DNA from: Winogradskyella epiphytica
Lineage (GTDB): Bacteria; Bacteroidota; Bacteroidia; Flavobacteriales; Flavobacteriaceae
Assembly (NCBI RefSeq): GCF_003217215.1
Contig: NZ_QJTD01000002.1
Coordinates: 446,654 to 510,653, forward strand
Direction: 5' to 3'
DNA length: 64,000 nucleotides
The notes under the pieces were generated by a model, which worked only from the letters and a program-made list of their open reading frames with translations, ran no database searches and was not told the origin of the DNA. Below, piece after piece: positions 45,138 to 53,117 of the stretch. The position numbers and the translations under genes are program-made. Each line of letters opens with the position of its first letter. Position 1 is the first letter of the stretch.

Positions 45138-45866
45138 ATGTTAGACGTAATTATTGCTATTGTAGTTATTATACTATTGACCATAGGAATTGTATGGGTA
45201 ATAGATAAATTTGTTCCTAAGAAGTTAAAGCCTGTTCTTAATATATTACTATGGGGATTAATTATTTTCTTAGGGTACATCACATATATGTCTGTATACA
45301 AAGAAATACAATTCAACAAACTTAAAGTAGACCGCTACAAAGTAGTAATTGATCGTCTTATAGATATTAGAGATTCACAGTTAGCTTATAAAGATGTTAA
45401 TGGAGAGTACACTGATGATTTCGCAAAACTTATTGATTTTGTTGAAAATGGAAAAGTGCCAATTACTCAAAGACGTGATACATTAGTATTAGACGAAGAG
45501 CGTACACGTGCATTCGGTGGTGTTGAAACAATGAAAACACTTACTCTAATTGACACCTTAAGCTTCTATTCAGTTAAAGATTCTGTTTTTAAAGGAAGTG
45601 ATCGTTATAAAAACATGATGAATGTTGGTGTAGGAAAAGAAGGTGCTAAATTTGTAATGAAAGCTGGAAAAATTGATAATATCCCAGTCTTTGAAGCAAG
45701 TGTAGATAAAGCTGTTATTTTAGATGGTGAAGAACCATACTTAATTGAAAAAGAAAACCAAGTAGTTTCTGTAGATGGTGTTAATGGCCCTACTTTAAAA
45801 GTAGGTTCTATGGACGAAGTCTTCACAAAAGGAAACTGGCCAAAGAGCTATACAAATAAAGAATAG
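45138..45866 (+). CDS. Unknown protein with two N-terminal membrane helices
   Basis: The 242-aa protein has helices at about residues 2-24 and 33-53 separated by a short basic loop, then a soluble domain of about 185 residues with alternating charged and beta-type segments (YKVVIDRLIDIRDSQLAYK). The soluble part most likely faces the periplasm or cytoplasm as one domain; topology is uncertain. It is first in the unit with DUF3822 and rsmD. I do not recognise a function. Confidence 0.8.
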   Translation: MLDVIIAIVVIILLTIGIVWVIDKFVPKKLKPVLNILLWGLIIFLGYITYMSVYKEIQFNKLKVDRYKVVIDRLIDIRDSQLAYKDVNGEYTDDFAKLIDFVENGKVPITQRRDTLVLDEERTRAFGGVETMKTLTLIDTLSFYSVKDSVFKGSDRYKNMMNVGVGKEGAKFVMKAGKIDNIPVFEASVDKAVILDGEEPYLIEKENQVVSVDGVNGPTLKVGSMDEVFTKGNWPKSYTNKE

Positions 45867-45867
45867 T

Positions 45868-46674
45868 TTGAGAACAAACGATATTAAAGAACTGTCCATT
45901 CAAATTCATTTGAATGGGCTTTCTTTTTGTATACTAAATAGAACGCAAAACGAAATTGAGTTTCTGAAGTCTTACTATTTTAAACAGGACTTAACGCCTA
46001 TTGAAGTTTTAGAAGAATTAAAATTAGAGTTAAGTAGTAATACGGCCTTCTCGGAAGATTTTAATGAGGTTACAGTAATACACCAAAATGAGTTATCTAC
46101 TTTAGTTCCTGAAGCCTTATATAACGCTGAACACAAAGCCGATTACTTGAAATTTAATTCTAAAATTCTAAGAAATGACTTTATTACAGAAGATGCCATT
46201 CCTATTAATAAAAGTATAAACGTATATGTACCATACGTCAATATAAATAATTACATTTTCGATACGTTTGGAGCGTTTGTCTATAAGCATTCATCAAGCA
46301 TACTAATCACTGCTTACCTAGAGCTTATAGAACACACAGAAGACACAAAAGTTTTTATTAATGTCAATAAAGATAGTCTAGAAGTCATAGTTGTTGCAGA
46401 CAAAAAACTACAATTGTTTAATGTATTCGAATTTCACAGCAAGGAAGACTTCATATATTACGTCTTATTCGTATTTGAACAATTACAGTTGGATGTTGAA
46501 ACGGTTCCTATTGAATTGGCTGGGAAAATCACTTTAGGTGATGAACTTTATATTATCTTATACAGATATATAAGACATGTTGATTTTATTGAAAAAGAAT
46601 ACAATTTCGCCTTTAATAGCAGCATAGATAACCGATACTTATATCAAGATTTTTTAATCCTAAACTCCTTTTAA
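45868..46674 (+). CDS. DUF3822-family protein, TTG start
   Basis: The 268-aa protein matches the actin-like-fold DUF3822 proteins that precede rsmD in many Bacteroidota: IQIHLNGLSFCILN at the N-terminus and FINVNKDSLEVIVVADKKLQLFN in the middle. The start is a TTG one base after the preceding TAG; no ATG is available before the conserved N-terminus. Its stop overlaps the rsmD ATG (TAATG), so translation is coupled. Function unknown. Confidence 0.8.
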   Translation: MRTNDIKELSIQIHLNGLSFCILNRTQNEIEFLKSYYFKQDLTPIEVLEELKLELSSNTAFSEDFNEVTVIHQNELSTLVPEALYNAEHKADYLKFNSKILRNDFITEDAIPINKSINVYVPYVNINNYIFDTFGAFVYKHSSSILITAYLELIEHTEDTKVFINVNKDSLEVIVVADKKLQLFNVFEFHSKEDFIYYVLFVFEQLQLDVETVPIELAGKITLGDELYIILYRYIRHVDFIEKEYNFAFNSSIDNRYLYQDFLILNSF

Positions 46675-47210
46675 TGCGTATTATCTCCGGTTTGTACAAA
46701 GGCAGACGAATTACTGCTCCAAAAAAGTTACCTGTAAGACCAACTACAGATATGGCTAAGGAAGCTTTGTTTAATATTATAAATAATCAGTATTATTTTG
46801 AAGATATTTCGGTATTAGACTTATTCACGGGAACGGGAAACATCAGTTACGAATTTGCATCGAGAGGAACCGATCAAATTACCGCTGTAGATGCTAACTT
46901 TGGCTGTATTAAATTTGTGAACGAAACGGCTGAAGCTTTTGATATGTCTATCACCACTATAAAAAGTGATGTCTTTAAATTTTTGGAAAAATCAGCACAG
47001 AAATACACCATTATTTTTGCAGATCCTCCTTATAATTTTGATGAAAACGCGTTTTCTAAACTACCAGAATTAGTATTTCAAAATGCCCTATTAGAAGATG
47101 AAGGCGTACTAATTGTGGAACACTCAAAACACACCGATTTAAGCGAATTAGATCATTATTCTCATTCGAAAAATTACGGAGGAAATATGTTCAGTTTTTT
47201 CGAGTATTAA
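46674..47210 (+). CDS. rsmD: 16S rRNA (guanine-966-N2)-methyltransferase
   Basis: The 178-aa Rossmann-fold methyltransferase has SAM motif I as VLDLFTGTGNISYE and catalytic motif IV as IFADPPYNF. The N-terminal RIISGLYKGRRI and RPTTDMAKEALFNI are RsmD signatures. It methylates G966 (E. coli numbering) of the small-subunit rRNA. Its length is normal. It is the last gene of the unit that begins at 45138. Confidence 0.93.
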   Translation: MRIISGLYKGRRITAPKKLPVRPTTDMAKEALFNIINNQYYFEDISVLDLFTGTGNISYEFASRGTDQITAVDANFGCIKFVNETAEAFDMSITTIKSDVFKFLEKSAQKYTIIFADPPYNFDENAFSKLPELVFQNALLEDEGVLIVEHSKHTDLSELDHYSHSKNYGGNMFSFFEY

Positions 47211-47351
47211 CTGACTATCTGTATTGTAGTGCAATTCCTAATCAATTATAATCACTACCTTTATAGGCCTTAACAGATTTTATCTGTTTTCACTTCTACA
47301 TTCGAATTCTACAGTTGTTTTTGGTTAAATACTAATTTAAACCAAACAATT

Positions 47352-48116
47352 ATGAGAAATTTCAAAACCAGTATTTTAGTTTTAGTGATGTTGTTATTTG
47401 CTTTCAACACAGCAATAGCACAAGACGAACAGCCTAAAATGTTCGCTTTACACACAGATAATGTCAATTTTGACATGCTTAAAAAATACGAAGACCTTTC
47501 CAAGGAATTCAAAACTTACTGTGAAAAGTACAATATTCAAGGAATTGATTACGCCACCTACACCATTGAAGATGGACGTTATATTTATGTTTCTTCCATA
47601 GAAAAAATGGCTGATTTAGATAAAAGCACCTTAGGAGATTTAGATGATAACGTAGGAAAAGAAGCCTTTAAGAAATTAATAGATGAGATGAATACTTGCT
47701 ATGATTCGCATAGTGACTCTGTAATTTATTACAGCCAAAATCTATCTTATATGCCTGAAGGTTATAGCACAGATGGTAAAAACGCTCGGGAATTTCATTT
47801 CCTTTATTATTCACCAAAAAATGCAAAAGCCATGAGAGAAAGCATCGAAGCCATTAAAAACTTATATAAAACCAAAGGGGTTAAGACCGGTTATAAAATT
47901 TATCACAGCGGTTTTGGAAATTTAGAAAGTTATTATATGGTTTCCATTGCAGGTACAGATGAGTTAGATTTAGCACAAATGAGTAAAGAGAATGATGAGA
48001 TTTTAGGTGACGATAGAAATGAAGTGATTAGTAATCTTATTAATTTGACTACAAAATATGATCAAGTTAATGGACGATCTCGACCAGACTTAAGCTACTA
48101 TTATAAGAAGGAATAA
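47352..48116 (+). CDS. Secreted protein of unknown function
   Basis: The 254-aa protein has a signal peptide (MRNFKTSILVLVMLLFAFNTAIAQ). The mature part has two similar-looking halves, each with a segment near 'YATYTIEDGRYIYVSSIEKM' and 'YKIYHSGFGNLESYYMVSI', which suggests a tandem ferredoxin-like (dimeric alpha-beta barrel) fold. Periplasmic or surface location is expected. It is convergent with rnpB, with a hairpin terminator between them. The function is not recognised. Confidence 0.75.
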   Translation: MRNFKTSILVLVMLLFAFNTAIAQDEQPKMFALHTDNVNFDMLKKYEDLSKEFKTYCEKYNIQGIDYATYTIEDGRYIYVSSIEKMADLDKSTLGDLDDNVGKEAFKKLIDEMNTCYDSHSDSVIYYSQNLSYMPEGYSTDGKNAREFHFLYYSPKNAKAMRESIEAIKNLYKTKGVKTGYKIYHSGFGNLESYYMVSIAGTDELDLAQMSKENDEILGDDRNEVISNLINLTTKYDQVNGRSRPDLSYYYKKE

Positions 48117-48144
48117 AACATTTATACTTTAGCAGATAATAACA

Positions 48145-48174
48145 AAGCTCTTTGCAAATGCAAAGAGCTTGTTT
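48145..48174. terminator. Bidirectional terminator between the secreted-protein gene and rnpB
   Basis: A perfect 11-bp stem (AAGCTCTTTGC, 48145-48155, with 48160-48170) has an AAAT loop. T-rich sequence lies on the plus side and on the minus side. Confidence 0.8.
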
Positions 48175-48177
48175 ATT

Positions 48178-48482
48178 TAAGCAAATCTATAAGCCGAATT
48201 CTGTACTCCGAAGAGCCCTTATCATTTATCTGCGTTTACTATTACTAGCAAACTTTAGCTGTCTACCCTCCAACAATCGAGCGTGCAGCCCTCAAACGTT
48301 GGTATACATGACATTGCACCACATAGAGTTTACCTGGTTTCACTACAGCATAACCTGTACATACTTTCTGTTGCACTTTTCCTAGCCTTTCGACTGGTGG
48401 CTGTTAACCACTATGATTGCACTACGGTGTTCGGACTTTCCTACTCTAAATAAATTTAGAATCGATAAGGCGATCTACTTCG
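48178..48482 (-). ncRNA. rnpB: RNase P RNA (bacterial type A)
   Basis: On the minus strand the conserved core AGGAAAGTCCGAACACC lies near the 5' end, GGAGGGTAGACAGCTAAA in the middle and ACAGAATTCGGCTTAT near the 3' end, which are the universal rnpB landmarks. The ends pair as P1: AAGTAGATC (48472-48480) with GATTTGCTT (48179-48187), allowing G-U pairs, which sets the boundaries at about 305 nt. It is the catalytic RNA that trims the 5' ends of pre-tRNAs. A TAnnTTTG box sits just upstream. Plus-strand reading frames here are spurious. Confidence 0.95.
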
Positions 48483-48484
48483 TG

Positions 48485-48492
48485 CAAAAGTA
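48485..48492 (-). promoter_or_regulatory. -7 box of rnpB
   Basis: The minus strand reads TACTTTTG, matching TAnnTTTG. Transcription starting a few bases downstream agrees with the RNA 5' end deduced from the P1 pairing. Confidence 0.65.
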
Positions 48493-48556
48493 CATAAATT
48501 GTTAATAACTCATCTTAAATTTAAACGATAAAAAATGGCAATTCATAGGTTATTGC

Positions 48557-48564
48557 TAAATTTG
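48557..48564 (+). promoter_or_regulatory. Candidate -7 box for dnaX
   Basis: TAAATTTG matches TAnnTTTG. Transcription would begin near 48571, ahead of both candidate dnaX starts (48601 and 48628). Confidence 0.5.
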
Positions 48565-48600
48565 TAATTCATTTTTCAATTATAAGTTTAATAGCATCCT

Positions 48601-50355
48601 ATGATGCTAAATCTAGTTCGGCAAAAGTTGGAACATTTCGTAGTATCGGCTCGTAAGTACAGACCACAAACCTTTAAGGATGTTGTAGGCCAGCAGGCTA
48701 TTACCAATACGCTACTTAATGCTATTGAAAATAATCACTTGGCGCAAGCTCTATTATTCACAGGACCTCGTGGTGTAGGTAAAACAACTTGTGCGCGTAT
48801 CCTTGCAAAAATGATTAACAGTGATGGCAATACTAAGGAAGATGAAGATTTTGCTTTTAATATTTTTGAACTTGATGCTGCTTCTAATAACTCAGTAGAT
48901 GATATTAGAAATTTAACGGATCAGGTTAGAATTCCACCTCAAGTTGGAAAGTATAAGGTTTATATTATTGATGAGGTACATATGTTATCTTCATCTGCTT
49001 TTAATGCTTTTTTAAAGACATTAGAAGAACCACCTAAACACTGTATTTTCATTTTAGCAACAACTGAAAAACACAAAATCATTCCAACGATCTTATCACG
49101 TTGTCAGATTTTTGATTTTAAACGAATCACAGTTTCAGATGCTAAGGAGTACTTAAAATATATTGCACAAGAACAAGGAATCGATGCTGAGGATGATGCA
49201 CTTCATATCATTGCTCAAAAAGCCGATGGTGCCATGCGTGATGCCTTGTCTATTTTTGATCGTGTTGTTAGTTTTTCAGGAAAAAATCTAACAAGACAAG
49301 CAGTTACAGAGAACCTAAACGTTCTTGATTACGAAACCTATTTTACAAGTACCGATTTAATCTTAGAGAATAAAATTCCTGACTTATTAATACAGTTCAA
49401 CACTATTCTTTCAAAAGGATTTGATGGGCACCATTATATTGCCGGCCTGGCATCTCACTTTAGAGATTTGATGGTTTGTAAGAATCCTTCAACAATTCCT
49501 TTGCTAGAAGTTGGTGAAGAAACCAGTCAGAAATACATGGCTCAATCGCAGAAAACGTCTCATAGTTTTCTTATGGAAGGGATTCGACTTGCTAATGATT
49601 GTGATCTCAAATATAAAACGAGTAAAAATCAACGATTACTCGTTGAATTAACGCTTATGCAACTTGCCTCTATCACTTTCGATGGAGAAAAAAAAAAAGG
49701 TAGATATTTCATAATTCCACCATCTTATTTTAAATCAAGAGGTATTACTCCTATTCCGGTTGAAAAGCCGAAAACACAGCCTTCACAATCTGCTGAATCA
49801 TCGAATAAACCTGAAGTAAAATTAGAAGCTAAAAAGACGGTTTCAAGAAGTGAAAAACCTGTAAGTATTCCAAAAATATCCATTAACAAACCCAAAACTT
49901 CAACCTCTGGTTTATCTCTAAAAAGCATCAGAGAGAAGAAAGAGCATCAATTAAGACAAATGGATGTTGTTATTGATGAAGACGACCTACCTACAGAGCC
50001 TGTAACGCAAGAAGCCTTAAATGAAGCTTGGAAAATTTATACAGATCAAATGGATAGGAAGGGTGAAAAAATTATGGCTTCTATACTTCAAATGGATCAG
50101 CCTAAATTAGAAGGCACCACTATTCATCTCACTTACTCTAATAATACCAATAAGATTGAATTAGAGCGCGCAGAATTCCCCTTAATGGCATTTCTTAAGA
50201 AAAAACTTCTTAATTATGATTTGCATTTGCATATTACCGTTAATGAGGAAGTAGCCAAGAAATACGCTTTTACTCCATTAGAAAAATACGAAAAACTAAA
50301 GGAGAAAAACCCGAATATTGAATTACTTCGACAAACCTTCGGATTAGATATTTAA
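48601..50355 (+). CDS. dnaX: DNA polymerase III subunit gamma/tau (clamp loader)
   Basis: The protein is 584 aa from the ATG at 48601. The family N-terminus is usually MEHF-VVSARKYRPQTF, and here a TTG at 48628 would start exactly there (575 aa), so the true start may be the TTG. Walker A is GPRGVGKT (residues 55-62), Walker B is IIDEVHML, the sensor 1 segment is ILATTEKHKI, and the arginine finger is SRCQIF. The four zinc cysteines normally found between Walker A and ELDAASNN are absent, replaced by an acidic stretch (GNTKEDEDFAF). A Pro/Lys/Ser-rich linker at about 390-450 leads to the tau tail. It loads the beta clamp at the replication fork. Confidence 0.92.
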   Translation: MMLNLVRQKLEHFVVSARKYRPQTFKDVVGQQAITNTLLNAIENNHLAQALLFTGPRGVGKTTCARILAKMINSDGNTKEDEDFAFNIFELDAASNNSVDDIRNLTDQVRIPPQVGKYKVYIIDEVHMLSSSAFNAFLKTLEEPPKHCIFILATTEKHKIIPTILSRCQIFDFKRITVSDAKEYLKYIAQEQGIDAEDDALHIIAQKADGAMRDALSIFDRVVSFSGKNLTRQAVTENLNVLDYETYFTSTDLILENKIPDLLIQFNTILSKGFDGHHYIAGLASHFRDLMVCKNPSTIPLLEVGEETSQKYMAQSQKTSHSFLMEGIRLANDCDLKYKTSKNQRLLVELTLMQLASITFDGEKKKGRYFIIPPSYFKSRGITPIPVEKPKTQPSQSAESSNKPEVKLEAKKTVSRSEKPVSIPKISINKPKTSTSGLSLKSIREKKEHQLRQMDVVIDEDDLPTEPVTQEALNEAWKIYTDQMDRKGEKIMASILQMDQPKLEGTTIHLTYSNNTNKIELERAEFPLMAFLKKKLLNYDLHLHITVNEEVAKKYAFTPLEKYEKLKEKNPNIELLRQTFGLDI

Positions 50356-50359
50356 TCTT

Positions 50360-50944
50360 ATGAAACCTATATTCGGAATATTAGTCATCTTAGTCATTTG
50401 TTTTACAAGTTGCGATAACAGAAAAACAGTCCAACAATCTCTAGCAGAAAGCATTGAAAAATTCAAAAAGAACGTTGATTTTGAAACCAATGTCTATATT
50501 CCTGAAACCTATCTTGAACGCGAGGTTGACACCTTAATGTCGAATGATTTTCGTGTAACGATTAAAACCTATTCTGACATGATGAATAGTGTTCGTTTTT
50601 CAAAAATTAAAGACACCATTAATCATCAAACACATTATCGAAATTTTAAATTTGATATCACCGTCACAAGAAATGAAGAGGAGCTATACAATCAGAGTTT
50701 TAATAAGCAATCCGTGAATGAAGCATTTCAATTCAAGGCTAACTTACCACATGATTCATCATTATATAATTTTGATACCTTAGCTGTTCTGAAGTCGATT
50801 CAGGTGAATCAGGAATCTTCTGAAAGTGATAGGGTTGGAATAGATATTATGTATGGCGTACCAGAAACTGACCGTTATGCATTATATAGGTTAAATATCG
50901 ACGAAGACGGTCAATCGAATATTATTCAAGTTGAAGTAAAATAA
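50360..50944 (+). CDS. Putative lipoprotein of unknown function
   Basis: The 194-aa protein has a hydrophobic signal (MKPIFGILVILVICFTSC) with lipidation at Cys18. The mature part is charged and beta-rich with no family motif I know. It starts 4 nt after dnaX and ends 2 nt before miaE, so it is co-transcribed with them. Location in the envelope is well supported; the function is unknown. Confidence 0.8.
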   Translation: MKPIFGILVILVICFTSCDNRKTVQQSLAESIEKFKKNVDFETNVYIPETYLEREVDTLMSNDFRVTIKTYSDMMNSVRFSKIKDTINHQTHYRNFKFDITVTRNEEELYNQSFNKQSVNEAFQFKANLPHDSSLYNFDTLAVLKSIQVNQESSESDRVGIDIMYGVPETDRYALYRLNIDEDGQSNIIQVEVK

Positions 50945-50946
50945 TT

Positions 50947-51528
50947 ATGTTAGGACTTAAATTACCAACAGACCCAAGATGGGTTAATATAGTTGAAAAG
51001 AATATTGAAGAAATTTTAACTGATCATGCTTACTGCGAACAAAAAGCAGCAAGTACAGCAATTTCATTAATAGTAGGTTTCCCTGAATATACAGAGCTTG
51101 TTCAGGAAATGATTGAATTAGCGAACGAAGAGATGAGCCATTTTAAAATGGTACATGATAAAATTTTGGAAAAAGGATGGACACTTGGCAGAGATCGTAA
51201 AGACGATTACGTCATTGCATTGTTGAAATTCTTCCCTAAAGGAGGAAGCAGAACAACACAATTAGTACATAGGCTATTATACGCTGCCTTAATTGAAGCA
51301 CGTAGTTGTGAACGTTTTCGCTTACTTTCAGAACAACTAGAAGATAAAAAATTAGCTAAGTTTTACCGAAAATTAATGATTAGCGAAGCTGGACATTATA
51401 CGATGTTTTTGAATTTCGCCAGAAAATATGGTGATCGTCAAGAAGTTGATGAAAAGTGGAACGCACTTTTAGATTATGAAGCTGAGATTATGAAAAATCT
51501 CGGAAACAAAGAAACAATCCACGGATAA
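50947..51528 (+). CDS. miaE: tRNA-(ms2io6A37) hydroxylase
   Basis: The 193-aa ferritin-like non-haem di-iron enzyme uses oxygen to hydroxylate the isopentenyl group of ms2i6A37 in tRNAs. Iron ligands lie in HAYCEQKAAS (Glu), ANEEMSHFKMVHDKI (Glu-x-x-His), IEARSCERF (Glu) and SEAGHYTMF (Glu-x-x-His). Its length matches MiaE. It is the last gene of the dnaX-lipoprotein-miaE run and is followed by a strong terminator. Confidence 0.92.
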   Translation: MLGLKLPTDPRWVNIVEKNIEEILTDHAYCEQKAASTAISLIVGFPEYTELVQEMIELANEEMSHFKMVHDKILEKGWTLGRDRKDDYVIALLKFFPKGGSRTTQLVHRLLYAALIEARSCERFRLLSEQLEDKKLAKFYRKLMISEAGHYTMFLNFARKYGDRQEVDEKWNALLDYEAEIMKNLGNKETIHG

Positions 51529-51533
51529 AAAAG

Positions 51534-51560
51534 GCCTCAATAAAAATTGAGGCTTTTTTT
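51534..51560. terminator. Intrinsic terminator after miaE
   Basis: GCCTCAAT (51534-51541) pairs with ATTGAGGC (51546-51553) around an AAAA loop, with seven T residues after it and an A run before it. It serves both miaE and the convergent beta-barrel gene. Confidence 0.9.
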
Positions 51561-51578
51561 CTGTTGTTTCTCAGCTAT

Positions 51579-52109
51579 TTAAATTTTAATTCCAAATCCA
51601 AATTGCATTACATGGTTTTTCGCTTCTAGGTCTCCCGCTTGATCGTCTAAAATATCTGATAAACCATAGGTATATCTTATATCAAAAAACAAATCATCTG
51701 TAATCATATATTCTAAGCCTGCTACACCAGCAAACGCAAACGTAGCAAAACCATCGTTATGTCCCCAAGTTTTCAATGCGGCTTGAGGACCTAATCCAAA
51801 AGTAAAGTTCTCGGACAAGGCATAACGTAAAAGAATCGGCAATTTAATATAATCAGCGCGAATAGATTCATCACGTCCTCCCTCTGCAGACCATTGCAAC
51901 TCTGTCAATAGGTATAAACTTTCAGACAGCCCTATATCGGCAAATCCACCAAAAGCAAATCCGTTTCGATGTTGATTATCAAAGCCGGCATCAGGTTCAA
52001 AATCTAAGTTCGATACATTCAGTGCTCCTCTGACCCCATATTTAACATCTTGCGCTAAACTAAGTGTTGTAAATGAGACCAATAACAAAGCCAATACATA
52101 ATTTTTCAT
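51579..52109 (-). CDS. Small outer-membrane beta-barrel (porin-family) protein
   Basis: The 176-aa protein has a signal peptide (MKNYVLALLLVSFTTLSLAQ) followed by amphipathic strands with the opening VKYGVRGALNVSNL that typifies PF13568-like flavobacterial barrels, and ends in a strand (HVMQFGFGIKI). It is predicted to form an 8-stranded barrel in the outer membrane. The ligand or role is unknown. It stands alone. Confidence 0.85.
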   Translation of the reverse strand: MKNYVLALLLVSFTTLSLAQDVKYGVRGALNVSNLDFEPDAGFDNQHRNGFAFGGFADIGLSESLYLLTELQWSAEGGRDESIRADYIKLPILLRYALSENFTFGLGPQAALKTWGHNDGFATFAFAGVAGLEYMITDDLFFDIRYTYGLSDILDDQAGDLEAKNHVMQFGFGIKI

Positions 52110-52208
52110 AGTTCTTGATTTGAGATAACGAAGATATGGTAAATCTTAAAGTTCGCGTCAAAAAATAGATGTTTAGAGCGAAAAATTAGACGAATACAAA
52201 ATTAAATC

Positions 52209-53114
52209 TTATACATTAACACTTGAAACAGTTTCGTAATACATACTTTTTATAATGCCATCCGATAATCCAATTTTTGGAACATAAATATCTTTTGCTC
52301 CACTCCATTTCATCGCAGATAAATAAACTCGTGTGGCAGGTATGATAACATCAGCCCTATCTTGATTAAGATTTAACTTTGTAATACGCTCCTCATAGGA
52401 ATAATTTTGAAGCATTTTATAATAGTTAGTAAGGTAAAAATAGGTCAACGGTTTATTTATATTCTTTCCTGAAATTTTAAATATCTTATTAATATTCCCC
52501 CCAGAACCTAAAAGGGCTATTTTTTCGTAATATTTGGTGTTTTCTTTAATCCACGCCTCAACTTCCCGCCAAGTATCGTTACTAACAATATCATTTAGTA
52601 ATCGGACGGTCCCAATTTTAAAAGATTTTGATTTGATTTTAGTTCCGTTATGAATAATTGAAAATTCTGTACTACCACCTCCTACATCAACATACAAATA
52701 TGTTTTATTGGGGTTTATAAAGGAATGCAAATCGGTTGCAGCAATAATGGCAGCCTCTTCTTCACCATCTATAATTTCAATATTGATTCCGCTAGATTCT
52801 GCTACTTTTTCTGATAATTCAGCACTATTACGTGCCTCTCTCATTGCCGAGGTTGCACAAGCCTTATATCGCGTTACACCATGAGATTTTATAATAAGAC
52901 TAAACGCCTTCATAGTGTCTATCATACGTTCTTGGTTATAATCTGATATTTCACCTTTCAAAAACACATCAGCCCCTAACCTAATGGGCACACGAACCAA
53001 TGAGTTTTTTTTAAATATAACAGACTGTCCTTCTTCTTCGATGATGTTCGATATTAATAATCTCACAGCATTCGACCCAATATCTATAGCGGCATATTTT
53101 TGAATTTTCAACAT
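52209..53114 (-). CDS. ppx: Exopolyphosphatase (Ppx/GppA family), single-domain form
   Basis: The 301-aa actin-like-fold protein has phosphate loop 1 as AAIDIGSNAVRLLI, catalytic Glu in IIDGEEEAAI and phosphate loop 2 as YVDVGGGSTEFSI. It hydrolyses terminal phosphates from polyphosphate or pppGpp. At 301 residues it lacks the C-terminal HD-like domain of E. coli Ppx (513 aa). It starts 3 nt after the ppk1 stop on the same strand, pairing synthesis and breakdown of polyphosphate in one operon. Confidence 0.92.
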   Translation of the reverse strand: MLKIQKYAAIDIGSNAVRLLISNIIEEEGQSVIFKKNSLVRVPIRLGADVFLKGEISDYNQERMIDTMKAFSLIIKSHGVTRYKACATSAMREARNSAELSEKVAESSGINIEIIDGEEEAAIIAATDLHSFINPNKTYLYVDVGGGSTEFSIIHNGTKIKSKSFKIGTVRLLNDIVSNDTWREVEAWIKENTKYYEKIALLGSGGNINKIFKISGKNINKPLTYFYLTNYYKMLQNYSYEERITKLNLNQDRADVIIPATRVYLSAMKWSGAKDIYVPKIGLSDGIIKSMYYETVSSVNV

Positions 53115-53117
53115 AAA

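Noticed and set aside
48152..48385. 77-aa plus-strand open frame
   Set aside because: It lies antisense to the RNase P RNA gene, and its translation has no protein-like features.
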